A DNA stretch of 5,902 nucleotides. It comes from an uncultured Ruminococcus sp. (GTDB lineage: Bacteria > Bacillota > Clostridia > Oscillospirales > Ruminococcaceae). The notes beneath the pieces are model-generated. The model ran no database searches, was not told the DNA's origin, and saw only the letters and a list, made by a program, of their open reading frames with translations. The DNA lies in contig NZ_CAMHRZ010000218.1 in the NCBI RefSeq assembly GCF_946187255.1, positions 1-5,902 of the forward strand, read 5' to 3'. The position numbers and the translations under genes were made by a program. Shown here one piece after another: positions 1 to 5,673 of this stretch; position 1 is the first letter of the stretch; each line of letters opens with the position of its first letter.

Positions 1-1892
1 CAAACGCAGTAAGAACACCTTCTTTCTCTGCTGAAAGCGGCTTCTATGACAGCGAACAGCAGCTGGAACTTACTTCGGGCGAGGGCGTAGTGATAAGGTA
101 TACCACCGACGGCAGTGTACCTACCGCCGGATCCCCCGAGTATACAGGCGCAGTGACACTCACCGACCGCAAGACGGATTTTGCGGCTCTTGCCGAGCAT
201 AAAGATATCTCCGCCAACAGCGATTATGTCCCGCCCATGTCGGTGCTAAAATGCAATGTTATCCGCGCGGCGGCTTTCTCCGATGACGGAACTCACGGCG
301 AGGTCTCCTCACATTCGTATTTCATAGGTATAGACAGGGCGAAGAAATTCGGTGATGTCCCCGTTATTTCGCTGATGGCATCCCCCGATGACTTTTTTGA
401 CTATGAGAAGGGCATATATGTGCTGGGAAAAGTTCACGATGACTGGCTTGCCGAGGACAAGAAGAATGCTTATGTCGATGTGTGGAAGCAGGAAGCAAAC
501 TACACCCAGCGCGGCAAGGAATGGGAACGTCCGGTGTATGTGGAGGAACTGTCGGATGACGGCAGCACACTTCTGGCACAGGAGATGGGTGTGCGTATAA
601 TGGGTGCGGCTTCGAGAAACGAGTATCAGAAAAGCCTGCGCCTTACCGCCCGCAAGGACTACGGCGAAAAGAGCGTAAAATGTGAGCTTATCCCTGATAA
701 TCTCCGTTCGGACGGACAGGGGAACGTGGAAAAGTACAAGTCGTTTGTGCTGAGAAACGGCGGCAATGACTGTAATTACGTCAAGATCAGGGACCCTCTT
801 TTCCAGTCTCTGGTATCGGACAAGACCTTTGAAACGATACAGTCACGCCCAGTGGTGGTATTCCTGGACGGTGAATATTGGGGTATGTATACCCTTGCAG
901 AGGATTACAGCGATAATTATCTCGAAAACAACTATGGCGTTGACAGCAATAATGTGGTCATGATAAAGGTCGGCGAGGTGGAGGAAGGCAACGATGACGA
1001 CATGAAGCTGTACAGCGATATGTATGAGTTCATCACGGGGAACGATATGTCCGATGCAGGCAATTATGCCAAAGCCTGCGAGATGCTGGATATGCAGATA
1101 TTCTCGGATTATATGGCTTTCAACATATATATCGGCAATGAGGACAGCATCATCCAGGGAAATAACTGGCGTATGTGGCGCGTGCGCGATGCCGATAATG
1201 CTACCGAAGTCTCGGACGGAAAGTGGCGCATGATGGCGTATGATACGGATTATTCTTCGGGTATTTATCAAGGCGGGAATAATTACGATGACAATTTCAT
1301 CAAAAGGGCGATTAACGGCACCAAGACTTTCAAGGATCTTGAACAGCCCCCCGCTGAGTTATTCCGCAGTCTGCTTGAAAATGAGGATTTCAAGCAGATG
1401 TTCATACTCTCCCTTTGTGATATGAGGAATATCAGCTTTGAGAAAAGCAAGGTGGATGCCGCATTTACGGATATGGTGGAGGTCTACAAGCCGCTGGTCA
1501 AGGATACCTTTGCAAGGTTCGGACCCATGTATGCAAGGGACGGCTTTGACTGGAATGCCGAAGGGCTGAAACTGTTCCTTGACGGCAGGAACAAGGTGTT
1601 CATGACCCATATCACCGATGTTTTCAAGCCGGGTTCAAAGGCGAACGTCAGCGTAAAGACGAATGATGCTTCAAAGGGCGGAGTGATAATGAATACTACC
1701 GCACTTGATCTGAACGGTAAGGATTTTACAGGTGAATACTACACAGCCTATCCCGTAACACTTACTGCCGCACCCGCTGCGGGCAAGTTCGTTAAGTGGG
1801 AAGCCACAGGCTGCAAGCTGTCCGACCCGAATTCTGAGGTAACAACAGTCACTTTTGAGGGTGACTGCGAGATAAAGGCAGTATACGAGTAA
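1..1892 (+). CDS. CotH-kinase-family surface/secreted protein, 5'-truncated by window edge
   Basis: The reading frame is open from base 3, with no start in the window, so the N-terminus (including any signal peptide) is missing; 629 residues are visible before TAA. The GTG at 90 is internal and not a start. Visible residues ~6-108 resemble a chitobiase/hexosaminidase C-terminal-type domain (FSAESGFYD, then IRYTTDGSVPT). Residues ~115-510 match the CotH kinase family: GAASR (~201-205), LRNGGND (~250-256), LDGEYWGMYTLAED (~288-301), a NED...GNNW catalytic-loop-like segment (~379-389, Asp381 and Asn387/388) and AYDTD..SG (~412-420), the likely metal-binding DxD equivalent of DFG. Residues ~547-629 look like one InlB-B-type/bacterial repeat (VTLTAAPAAGKF..W, ending AVYE). 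CotH proteins are atypical kinases; in Bacillus CotH phosphorylates spore-coat proteins, but in Ruminococcus relatives they are usually extracellular with unknown substrates. No dockerin, LPxTG or transmembrane anchor is present in the visible C-terminus. Family confident; substrate unknown. Confidence 0.93.
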   Translation, partial: NAVRTPSFSAESGFYDSEQQLELTSGEGVVIRYTTDGSVPTAGSPEYTGAVTLTDRKTDFAALAEHKDISANSDYVPPMSVLKCNVIRAAAFSDDGTHGEVSSHSYFIGIDRAKKFGDVPVISLMASPDDFFDYEKGIYVLGKVHDDWLAEDKKNAYVDVWKQEANYTQRGKEWERPVYVEELSDDGSTLLAQEMGVRIMGAASRNEYQKSLRLTARKDYGEKSVKCELIPDNLRSDGQGNVEKYKSFVLRNGGNDCNYVKIRDPLFQSLVSDKTFETIQSRPVVVFLDGEYWGMYTLAEDYSDNYLENNYGVDSNNVVMIKVGEVEEGNDDDMKLYSDMYEFITGNDMSDAGNYAKACEMLDMQIFSDYMAFNIYIGNEDSIIQGNNWRMWRVRDADNATEVSDGKWRMMAYDTDYSSGIYQGGNNYDDNFIKRAINGTKTFKDLEQPPAELFRSLLENEDFKQMFILSLCDMRNISFEKSKVDAAFTDMVEVYKPLVKDTFARFGPMYARDGFDWNAEGLKLFLDGRNKVFMTHITDVFKPGSKANVSVKTNDASKGGVIMNTTALDLNGKDFTGEYYTAYPVTLTAAPAAGKFVKWEATGCKLSDPNSEVTTVTFEGDCEIKAVYE

Positions 1893-1956
1893 GCATTGAT
1901 AGCATCATCTACAATGTAGCATTACTGTATGCGTCAGGAAATCCTCGTGATGATGA

Positions 1957-1965
1957 AAGGAAGGA
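1957..1965 (+). promoter_or_regulatory. Shine-Dalgarno that fixes the flavodoxin-family start
   Basis: The purine run AAAGGAAGGA lies 8 nt before the ATG at 1974, which begins MKTLILNGSP, the usual N-terminus of this family. The in-frame ATG at 1929 would add 15 residues (MRQEILVMMKGRNNA) that place this ribosome site inside the gene and are not family-like, so 1974 is preferred. An ATG at 1969 is out of frame. Confidence 0.75.
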
Positions 1966-1973
1966 ACAATGCC

Positions 1974-2525
1974 ATGAAAACCCTTATCTTGAATGGTTCG
2001 CCCCGCAGGAACGGCGATACTGTCTCTCTTCTTAATATACTGAAAGACGGGCTGGACAGCGAAGTAACGCAGATAGACGCATATTATGCCGATATCGCCC
2101 CCTGCAACGACTGTCGTGCCTGCCGCATTCATGACGGGTGCGTGGTGGATGACGATATGAGTCAGATATACAGGCTTTTGCCTGATGCCGATAACATCGT
2201 GATCGCATCTCCGATATATTATTCCGAGATAACAGGCAGGCTGCTGGAAGTTTTCAGCCGTTTGCAGGTCTATTACAGTGCCCGATTTTTCAGAGGTGAG
2301 AAGATAGTCTTCAAGCCCAAAAAAGGCGCAGTGATACTTGTGGGCGGCGGTGACGGCAGCGGCGAACGCGCAGACGAGACTTCCCGATGTATATTGATGC
2401 ACATGGGCTGCAAGAGTTATTTTCCCACTGTCCTTAGCCATAACACCAACAATATCCCCGCCGCAGAGGACAAAGCCGCTGTTGAAGCGGTGAAGTCACT
2501 GGCACAATGGCTTTCGGAAAGCTAG
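1974..2525 (+). CDS. Flavodoxin-fold NAD(P)H-dependent FMN reductase / iron-sulfur-flavoprotein-like oxidoreductase
   Basis: The 183-residue protein starts with a beta strand and the FMN phosphate loop NGSPRRNGDT (7-16). SPIYY (79-83) is the second flavin-contacting loop, and a GGGDGS turn lies at 124-129 after the strand AVILV; this is the layout of the NADPH-dependent FMN reductase (flavodoxin-like) family at its usual length. Between the two loops are Cys44, Cys47, Cys50 and Cys56, a CX2CX2CX5C arrangement. This fits the compact cysteine motif (CX2CX2CX4-7C) that holds a 4Fe-4S cluster in archaeal iron-sulfur flavoproteins; many clostridial relatives carry it too. The likely role is cytoplasmic electron transfer from NAD(P)H through FMN to an unknown acceptor. 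The gene lies 81 bp after the CotH gene on the same strand with no clear terminator between, so co-transcription is possible. It ends 19 bp before a shared terminator hairpin. Family confident; cluster and substrate are inference. Confidence 0.9.
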   Translation: MKTLILNGSPRRNGDTVSLLNILKDGLDSEVTQIDAYYADIAPCNDCRACRIHDGCVVDDDMSQIYRLLPDADNIVIASPIYYSEITGRLLEVFSRLQVYYSARFFRGEKIVFKPKKGAVILVGGGDGSGERADETSRCILMHMGCKSYFPTVLSHNTNNIPAAEDKAAVEAVKSLAQWLSES

Positions 2526-2543
2526 TACCATAAAAGCAATAAA

Positions 2544-2570
2544 ACCGCGACAGCACTTCACTGTCGCGGT
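2544..2570. terminator. Bidirectional intrinsic terminator between convergent genes
   Basis: ACCGCGACAG and CTGTCGCGGT form a perfect 10-bp stem with a 7-nt loop (CACTTCA). On the + strand the stem is followed by CTTGTTTATC, a modest U-tract. On the - strand it is followed by TTTATTGCTTTTAT, a better one. It lies 18 bp past the stop of the flavodoxin-fold gene and 8 bp past the stop of the phospholipase-like gene, so one element serves both transcripts, probably more efficiently for the leftward one. Confidence 0.9.
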
Positions 2571-2578
2571 CTTGTTTA

Positions 2579-3727
2579 TCAGTTGATTATCCAGATCATT
2601 GAATGATTTTCGGGCTCGTATGCCGCAGAGGTCAGCTTTCCGCCCTTTGCGGTCAGCACCTTCTGATAATCGCTCTCTTCGGTGGTTATCACAAATCTGC
2701 GGTTGCCCAGCGCTTCCACTCTGAACTGTGCAGCCTTGCCGTCTATCTTCAGGTAGTCATAGCCTTTGCAAGCCTTGTTGACATATCCGCCGTCGCCTAC
2801 CTTCAAGCCAAAGGTGCCCAGCTCGCTCAGCTTCACCAGCATCTTCTGCTCCTTATCCTTGTTGAGCTCATCTACTGTGATGCCCTTGGGAGTTACAGTC
2901 ATATAAAGTCCCGTTGCTTCGTTCTTGAAGCAGTACATCTTGTCATTGCAAAGGAAATTGCCCTTGTCCGTTGTGCAGTCGGTGTAGAACTTCATCAGCA
3001 CCGCCATAACGTGCTGTTCGGTAACGGGGATAGTGTTCTTTGCGGTATCATCAAATGCTCTGGGGTCAAGGTGGAGTATGGTCTCCACATACTTGCCCGC
3101 ATACTTTATCAGCTTGTTGAAGGCTTCGCCGGGATCGGCTTTTTCGTAGTACTTTATCAGTCTCTTGTCAAAGCTGTCCGCACTGAAAGTCGAATAGCTG
3201 TTGTTTATCTGCTTTTCAAAGGCATTGTGTACACTGCTTGCCTTCACGCCGCTCGCCATATTGGATACATGAGGTGTACAGCCCATATCCGATACAAAGT
3301 GTATCGCTCTGCCCAGACATATCATGGCTTCCTTAGGCTTGCCGCTTTTGTAGAGAGACACTGCCGCAGTATAATTTGCTCTGAAAAGAGTTCTGGCGCT
3401 GGGCATGAAATCTCCCAGTCTGTTGCGGTAGAAGCCGTTGTTCTCATCCAGCTCCTTGCCCTTTGCGTTCACGCAGGAATAGTAATGCAGACCCGAGCCC
3501 TTGTCAATGTCACCTGCTTTATCGGGCTGCAAAGCGCCCTCCTTTATCTCCTCGTGATAATTCTTGAAAAACGCAGCGGGACGCACTTTCTTCTCCTTTT
3601 CCAGAAGTTCCAGCGCCTTTTCTGCGATATATCTGTGTACATCAGCGCTCCATGCATAAGCTGTACCGACCTTAGGTCTGCTGCATACTATCAGCGATGC
3701 AGCCGCATTCATAAGTTTTTTTCTCAT
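2579..3727 (-). CDS. Secreted zinc-dependent phospholipase C-like protein with probable beta-trefoil C-terminal domain
   Basis: 382 residues. The catalytic part matches the zinc-dependent phospholipase C family (Bacillus cereus PC-PLC, Clostridium perfringens alpha-toxin). Candidate ligands are Trp26, His31, Asp69, His81, His133, Asp137, His143, His157 and Glu161. The H-x3-D-x5-H-x13-H-x3-E spacing (133-161) equals that of B. cereus PLC (His118 to Glu146). Signal peptidase cleavage after AYA (23-25) would expose Trp26 as the new N-terminus, as the family requires because its N-terminal Trp binds zinc. The signal peptide is odd: its hydrophobic core is short and followed by Ser-Arg-Pro-Lys. 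Residues ~253-382 replace the C2-like domain of alpha-toxin with repeats such as YCFKNEATGLYMTV, FGLKVGDGGYV and RFVITTEESDYQKVLTA, typical of ricin-like or fascin-like beta-trefoils. The ATG at 3727 has AGAGGA 9 nt upstream. Likely an extracellular phosphodiesterase; the substrate (phospholipid or other) is not shown. Confidence 0.85.
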   Translation of the reverse strand: MRKKLMNAAASLIVCSRPKVGTAYAWSADVHRYIAEKALELLEKEKKVRPAAFFKNYHEEIKEGALQPDKAGDIDKGSGLHYYSCVNAKGKELDENNGFYRNRLGDFMPSARTLFRANYTAAVSLYKSGKPKEAMICLGRAIHFVSDMGCTPHVSNMASGVKASSVHNAFEKQINNSYSTFSADSFDKRLIKYYEKADPGEAFNKLIKYAGKYVETILHLDPRAFDDTAKNTIPVTEQHVMAVLMKFYTDCTTDKGNFLCNDKMYCFKNEATGLYMTVTPKGITVDELNKDKEQKMLVKLSELGTFGLKVGDGGYVNKACKGYDYLKIDGKAAQFRVEALGNRRFVITTEESDYQKVLTAKGGKLTSAAYEPENHSMIWIIN

Positions 3728-3756
3728 TTCTTATTTTCCTCTTTCGTATTGCATTT

Positions 3757-3762
3757 ATTATA
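3757..3762 (-). promoter_or_regulatory. Possible weak -10 box for the phospholipase-like gene
   Basis: A TATAAT reads leftward inside an AT-rich stretch (3746-3775) that fills the 45-bp gap between the 136-aa gene and the phospholipase-like gene. It would place the transcript start near 3750, just before the ribosome site at 3737-3742. The correctly spaced -35 position reads GGCGGG, far from consensus, so this is either a weak or activated promoter or chance AT-richness. No terminator hairpin is visible in the gap, so read-through from the upstream operon is equally possible. Confidence 0.3.
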
Positions 3763-3772
3763 ATTTATATTA

Positions 3773-4183
3773 TCATCTGCCCGCCTGAAATTCAAGAAAG
3801 TCCGCAGCAAGCTTCCTTACCGCCGCTTCTGCCGAAGCATTCTCCGAAACATTTTTCAGTATAGCCAGATACTTTTCCTTTTCATCACTGCCGTTGATTA
3901 TGCGGTTGAGCATCCACACAGTCTGTAAAGCGGGTGCTCTTTCTACCGAAGCTGCCAGCATGGGAACATAGTCGGGATAAGACCTCTCTATAAAATGCAC
4001 AACCGCGCCCGGCATCCCAAAATCATCCGCAGGATGACGCTCCATCATTGCCAGCAGCGCTTCAACGGCATCCATGCCTGCGCCCTCATCCTCCAGCTTT
4101 TCCATGATCTCTTCCGAATCATATTCAAAGTCGTCAGTACCTAACAGGCTTTCCAGCTCTTTCAGCAGTTGTTCTGTCATCAT
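3773..4183 (-). CDS. Uncharacterised acidic helical protein (136 aa)
   Basis: I do not recognise a named family. The protein is rich in Glu and Asp and almost entirely predicted helical: an N-terminal acidic helix pair (residues ~2-50, e.g. EQLLKELESLL, EEIMEKLEDE), then FGMPGAVVHFIERSYPDYV (~55-73), TVWMLNRIIN (~88-97), and a C-terminal helix ending in ADFLEFQAGR. There is no signal peptide, membrane segment or Cys cluster, so it is probably cytoplasmic. The succession of short amphipathic helices is reminiscent of small HEAT-like proteins, some of which occur as immunity or accessory proteins, but that is only a resemblance. GGAGG at 4190-4194 lies 6 nt before the first of two adjacent ATGs (4183 and 4180); either could be used. 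It lies 20 nt after the flavin reductase stop and 45 nt before the phospholipase-like gene, so it is an operon member. Confidence 0.85.
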   Translation of the reverse strand: MMTEQLLKELESLLGTDDFEYDSEEIMEKLEDEGAGMDAVEALLAMMERHPADDFGMPGAVVHFIERSYPDYVPMLAASVERAPALQTVWMLNRIINGSDEKEKYLAILKNVSENASAEAAVRKLAADFLEFQAGR

Positions 4184-4203
4184 TTCCGACCTCCCCGAAG
4201 ATA

Positions 4204-4797
4204 TTACCGCCGCTTTTTGGCAGTGCGCTTCTTGTTCTTCTTTACCGAGTAGCCGAAGCTGCCCAGCTGTTTTCCCAGTTCAAAATAACCGCCGTGTGCG
4301 TAGGCTATCAGCCCTGCCTTTTCAAGACACAGCTTTCCGCTTTCGTCCAGCAGTTCCCGCGCGGCGTTTATGCCAACTATATCCGCAATGAACATATCGT
4401 GACTTCCCAGCGGGACTATCTCTCTCACCTTACATTCTATGCTGACAGGGCACTCAGCGACCATCGGGCAGGAAACATTCACACATTCCTCCGTGTGCAG
4501 ACCGAATTCCGCGAATTTATCCATTTTAGCGCCTGTCTTTACGCCGCACTTGTCCACCGCCCGCACTATCTCCTTTGTGGGAAGATTGATCACGAACTCA
4601 CCGCTTTTTTTTATAAGTTCATAGGAATATCTTTCGGGCCTTACGGATATATAAGTCACAGGCGGGCGTGTACAAAGTATCCCCGTCCATGCCACAGTCA
4701 GGACGTTTATCTTGTCCTCATAAGCACAGCTTACAAGTGTGGGCGGCAGGGGAGAGGTTATCACGCTGCCTTTCCAGTGTTCCTTGTTGTAAGTCAT
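4204..4797 (-). CDS. Flavin reductase family protein (flavoredoxin-type, FMN-binding split barrel)
   Basis: The 197 residues follow the flavin reductase-like/flavoredoxin pattern: PPTLVSCAYEDKINVLTVAW (18-37), a strand-turn-strand that starts the split barrel and FMN site; RPPVTYISVRPERYSYELI (44-62); GEFVINLPT (66-74); DKCGVKTGAKMDKF (82-95); then CPVSIECKVREIVPLGSHDMF (~116-136) and a closing YAHGGYFELG segment. Known members bind FMN and reduce it with NAD(P)H or accept electrons from other carriers in the cytoplasm; the specific partner here is unknown. The C-terminus carries a strongly basic tail (KKNKKRTAKKRR, residues 186-197) beyond the usual end of the domain. Its ATG overlaps the stop of the two-helix membrane protein gene (ATGA), and AGGAGG at 4805-4810 is 7 nt upstream, so it is translationally coupled and independently well initiated. 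Family assignment strong. Confidence 0.93.
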   Translation of the reverse strand: MTYNKEHWKGSVITSPLPPTLVSCAYEDKINVLTVAWTGILCTRPPVTYISVRPERYSYELIKKSGEFVINLPTKEIVRAVDKCGVKTGAKMDKFAEFGLHTEECVNVSCPMVAECPVSIECKVREIVPLGSHDMFIADIVGINAARELLDESGKLCLEKAGLIAYAHGGYFELGKQLGSFGYSVKKNKKRTAKKRR

Positions 4798-5150
4798 TTC
4801 ATATCCTCCTGCGAAAAACCGTGTACCTTTTTGTATATGGCATCGTAGTCCTTATATAGCAGCTGCACCGTGTTTTCAAGGAAGAAATAGTGCTTGATGT
4901 AGGGCACCAGCAGCACCAGCAGAAGAACCGCCAGCGGCAGCAGCATCACTGCTTCAAACACTGCGGCGGCAAGTATCGTCACCACTGTGCATACCGCGAA
5001 AAGCACCGTCACTATCAGGTGTATCAGCCTTTCATGCTGGAACTGATGCAGTTTTTCGGTGTGATAGTCAAGCAGCTGTGTAAAGTCGCAGTCCTTGTCA
5101 TCAAGGCAGGCGAGTATATACTTCCTGTAATTGGTCAGGTATTCAGTCAT
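4794..5150 (-). CDS. Uncharacterised two-helix membrane protein (118 aa)
   Basis: The N-terminal ~40 residues are hydrophilic and His-rich (YHTEKLHQFQHERLIH). Two adjacent hydrophobic helices follow (~43-64, IHLIVTVLFAVCTVVTILAAAV; ~66-85, EAVMLLPLAVLLLVLLVPYI) with only a very short turn between them. A cytoplasmic-looking tail (HYFFLENTVQLLYKDYDAIYKK) ends the protein. It is thus a small inner-membrane hairpin with both ends probably inside. I recognise the general shape of a conserved hypothetical clostridial protein but no function. I chose the ATG at 5150 (MTEYLTNYRKY): a GTG at 5177 in frame would add nine residues, but it has no ribosome site and deepens the overlap with the upstream gene. 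At 5150 the overlap is 8 nt (ATGACTGA), which suggests translational coupling, and a poor GGCGGGGA lies ~10 nt upstream. Its stop overlaps the flavin reductase start. Confidence 0.8.
   Translation of the reverse strand: MTEYLTNYRKYILACLDDKDCDFTQLLDYHTEKLHQFQHERLIHLIVTVLFAVCTVVTILAAAVFEAVMLLPLAVLLLVLLVPYIKHYFFLENTVQLLYKDYDAIYKKVHGFSQEDMK
4805..4810 (-). promoter_or_regulatory. Strong Shine-Dalgarno for the flavin reductase, inside the upstream gene
   Basis: A perfect AGGAGG reads leftward inside the last codons of the membrane protein gene (encoding part of SQEDMK), 7 nt from the reductase ATG. It is the best ribosome site in the leftward operon, so the reductase may be made in excess of the two proteins encoded before it. 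Confidence 0.85.
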
Positions 5151-5487
5151 TATCTGTATTCCCCGCCTTCTCGACACAGTCGGAAAGGTCTATCGGCACA
5201 GCGTCCTCTATCTTTAGGTCACGCATTTTTTTGTGGGGGAATTCAGCTATCGCAGCCCTGCGCTTTTCCTCTGCGGCGACCTCCGAAGCAACGGTGGCAA
5301 GCAGCAGTTTGTCGATGGAATTGTAAAATCTTCCCATGCGTTGGATAAAATTCGGCTTGCCCTTTTTCTTCCTGTTTGAGATGGTGAGTATAGCCATAGC
5401 CGCAGACAGCGAGACCGCCATTATTGTTTTTTCGGGCTTTGTATTCAGAGATACGTTGATCTTTTTGCTTACCTCTTTGATATTCAT
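5143..5487 (-). CDS. Uncharacterised small protein (114 aa), first gene of the leftward operon
   Basis: No family is recognised. Residues 1-22 are polar and basic (MNIKEVSKKINVSLNTKPEK). A short hydrophobic stretch (IMAVSLSAAMAILTI, ~22-36) is followed at once by a basic cluster (NRKKKGK, 38-44), a positive-inside pattern consistent with a marginal single membrane helix. A helical segment then follows (FYNSIDKLLLATVASEVAAEEKRRAAIAEF, ~54-83), and a short acidic tail with DLKIEDAVPIDLSDC. The hydrophobic stretch is shorter than a typical membrane span, so peripheral or cytoplasmic location is possible. The ATG at 5487 is preceded by AGGCAGG about 10 nt upstream, a moderate ribosome site. It starts ~33 nt from the predicted transcript start and overlaps the next gene by 8 nt, so a partnership with that membrane protein is a reasonable inference. 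Confidence 0.78.
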   Translation of the reverse strand: MNIKEVSKKINVSLNTKPEKTIMAVSLSAAMAILTISNRKKKGKPNFIQRMGRFYNSIDKLLLATVASEVAAEEKRRAAIAEFPHKKMRDLKIEDAVPIDLSDCVEKAGNTDND

Positions 5488-5526
5488 CGACAGTACCTGC
5501 CTTTCATTATATATTTACATCATTAT

Positions 5527-5555
5527 ATTATACAACATTTTCGTATTTTTTTCAA
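5527..5555 (-). promoter_or_regulatory. Leftward operon promoter (TTGAAA-17-TATAAT)
   Basis: Reading leftward, TTGAAA (5555-5550) is followed after exactly 17 bp by TATAAT (5532-5527), a near-consensus housekeeping sigma promoter. Predicted initiation is near 5520, leaving a ~33-nt leader before the 114-aa gene. Two further TATAAT hexamers (5527-5522 and 5511-5506) lie downstream in the AT-rich leader but lack a -35 box at proper spacing. Confidence 0.85.
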
Positions 5556-5569
5556 GGGGTTGAGGTCAC

Positions 5570-5579
5570 ATTTTAAAAT
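5570..5579. promoter_or_regulatory. Perfect 10-bp palindrome between divergent promoters
   Basis: ATTTTAAAAT is a perfect palindrome centred at 5574.5. The outer edges of the two divergent -35 boxes are at 5555 and 5596, whose midpoint is 5575.5. It could be a shared operator or simply an AT-rich upstream element for both promoters; length and low complexity keep this tentative. Confidence 0.35.
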
Positions 5580-5595
5580 ATGCGGGAAAACCGCC

Positions 5596-5624
5596 TTGAC
5601 AAAGACTGATTAATTGTCTAAAAT
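5596..5624 (+). promoter_or_regulatory. Rightward promoter (TTGACA-17-TAAAAT) for the 36-codon ORF
   Basis: A perfect TTGACA (5596-5601) and TAAAAT (5619-5624) are separated by exactly 17 bp. Predicted initiation is near 5631, about 43 nt before the ATG of the small ORF. It is back to back with the leftward operon promoter, 40 bp between the -35 boxes. Confidence 0.82.
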
Positions 5625-5660
5625 TGTTTTGGCTGACTGTTCAAAAGCATATATTTTTAC

Positions 5661-5665
5661 GGAGG
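5661..5665 (+). promoter_or_regulatory. Shine-Dalgarno of the 36-codon ORF
   Basis: GGAGG lies 8 nt before the ATG at 5674, an ideal distance. Another ATG at 5667 is only 1 nt away from it and opens a 15-codon frame that overlaps the start, so 5674 is the expected initiation site. Confidence 0.75.
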
Positions 5666-5673
5666 TATGAATA

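Noticed and set aside
843..1271. 142-codon ORF on the - strand within the CotH gene
   Set aside because: Its His/Ile-rich composition is that of the complement of Asp/Tyr/Asn-rich coding DNA, and it is antisense to the CotH catalytic core.
1909..1919. Palindrome CTACAATGTAG after the CotH stop, considered as terminator or operator
   Set aside because: The loop is too small for a stable hairpin and no U-tract follows. A TACAAT inside it has no -35 box at suitable distance.
1905..2441. 178-codon ORF on the - strand opposite the FMN reductase
   Set aside because: It is a shadow of a gene with clear flavodoxin-fold motifs, with no ribosome site and no recognisable protein features.
2603..3763. 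386-codon ORF on the + strand opposite the phospholipase-like gene
   Set aside because: It is antisense to a gene with recognisable family motifs and zinc ligands, has an unnatural His/Cys/Ile-rich composition, no ribosome site and no domain. It also runs across the terminator-proximal end of the real gene.
5151..5177. N-terminal extension of the 118-aa membrane protein from GTG at 5177
   Set aside because: There is no Shine-Dalgarno before the GTG, it would enlarge the overlap to 35 nt, and the ATG at 5150 gives a compact coupled overlap.
4890..5348. 152-codon + strand ORF across the membrane protein and 114-aa genes
   Set aside because: It is rich in His, Gln and Arg, crosses two leftward genes that have overlapping starts and stops, and has no initiation signals.
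5582..5594. GCGG-GAAAA-CCGC mini-hairpin considered as a terminator
   Set aside because: It has only four pairs, and on the + strand it runs straight into the -35 box of a promoter, so it is more likely incidental.
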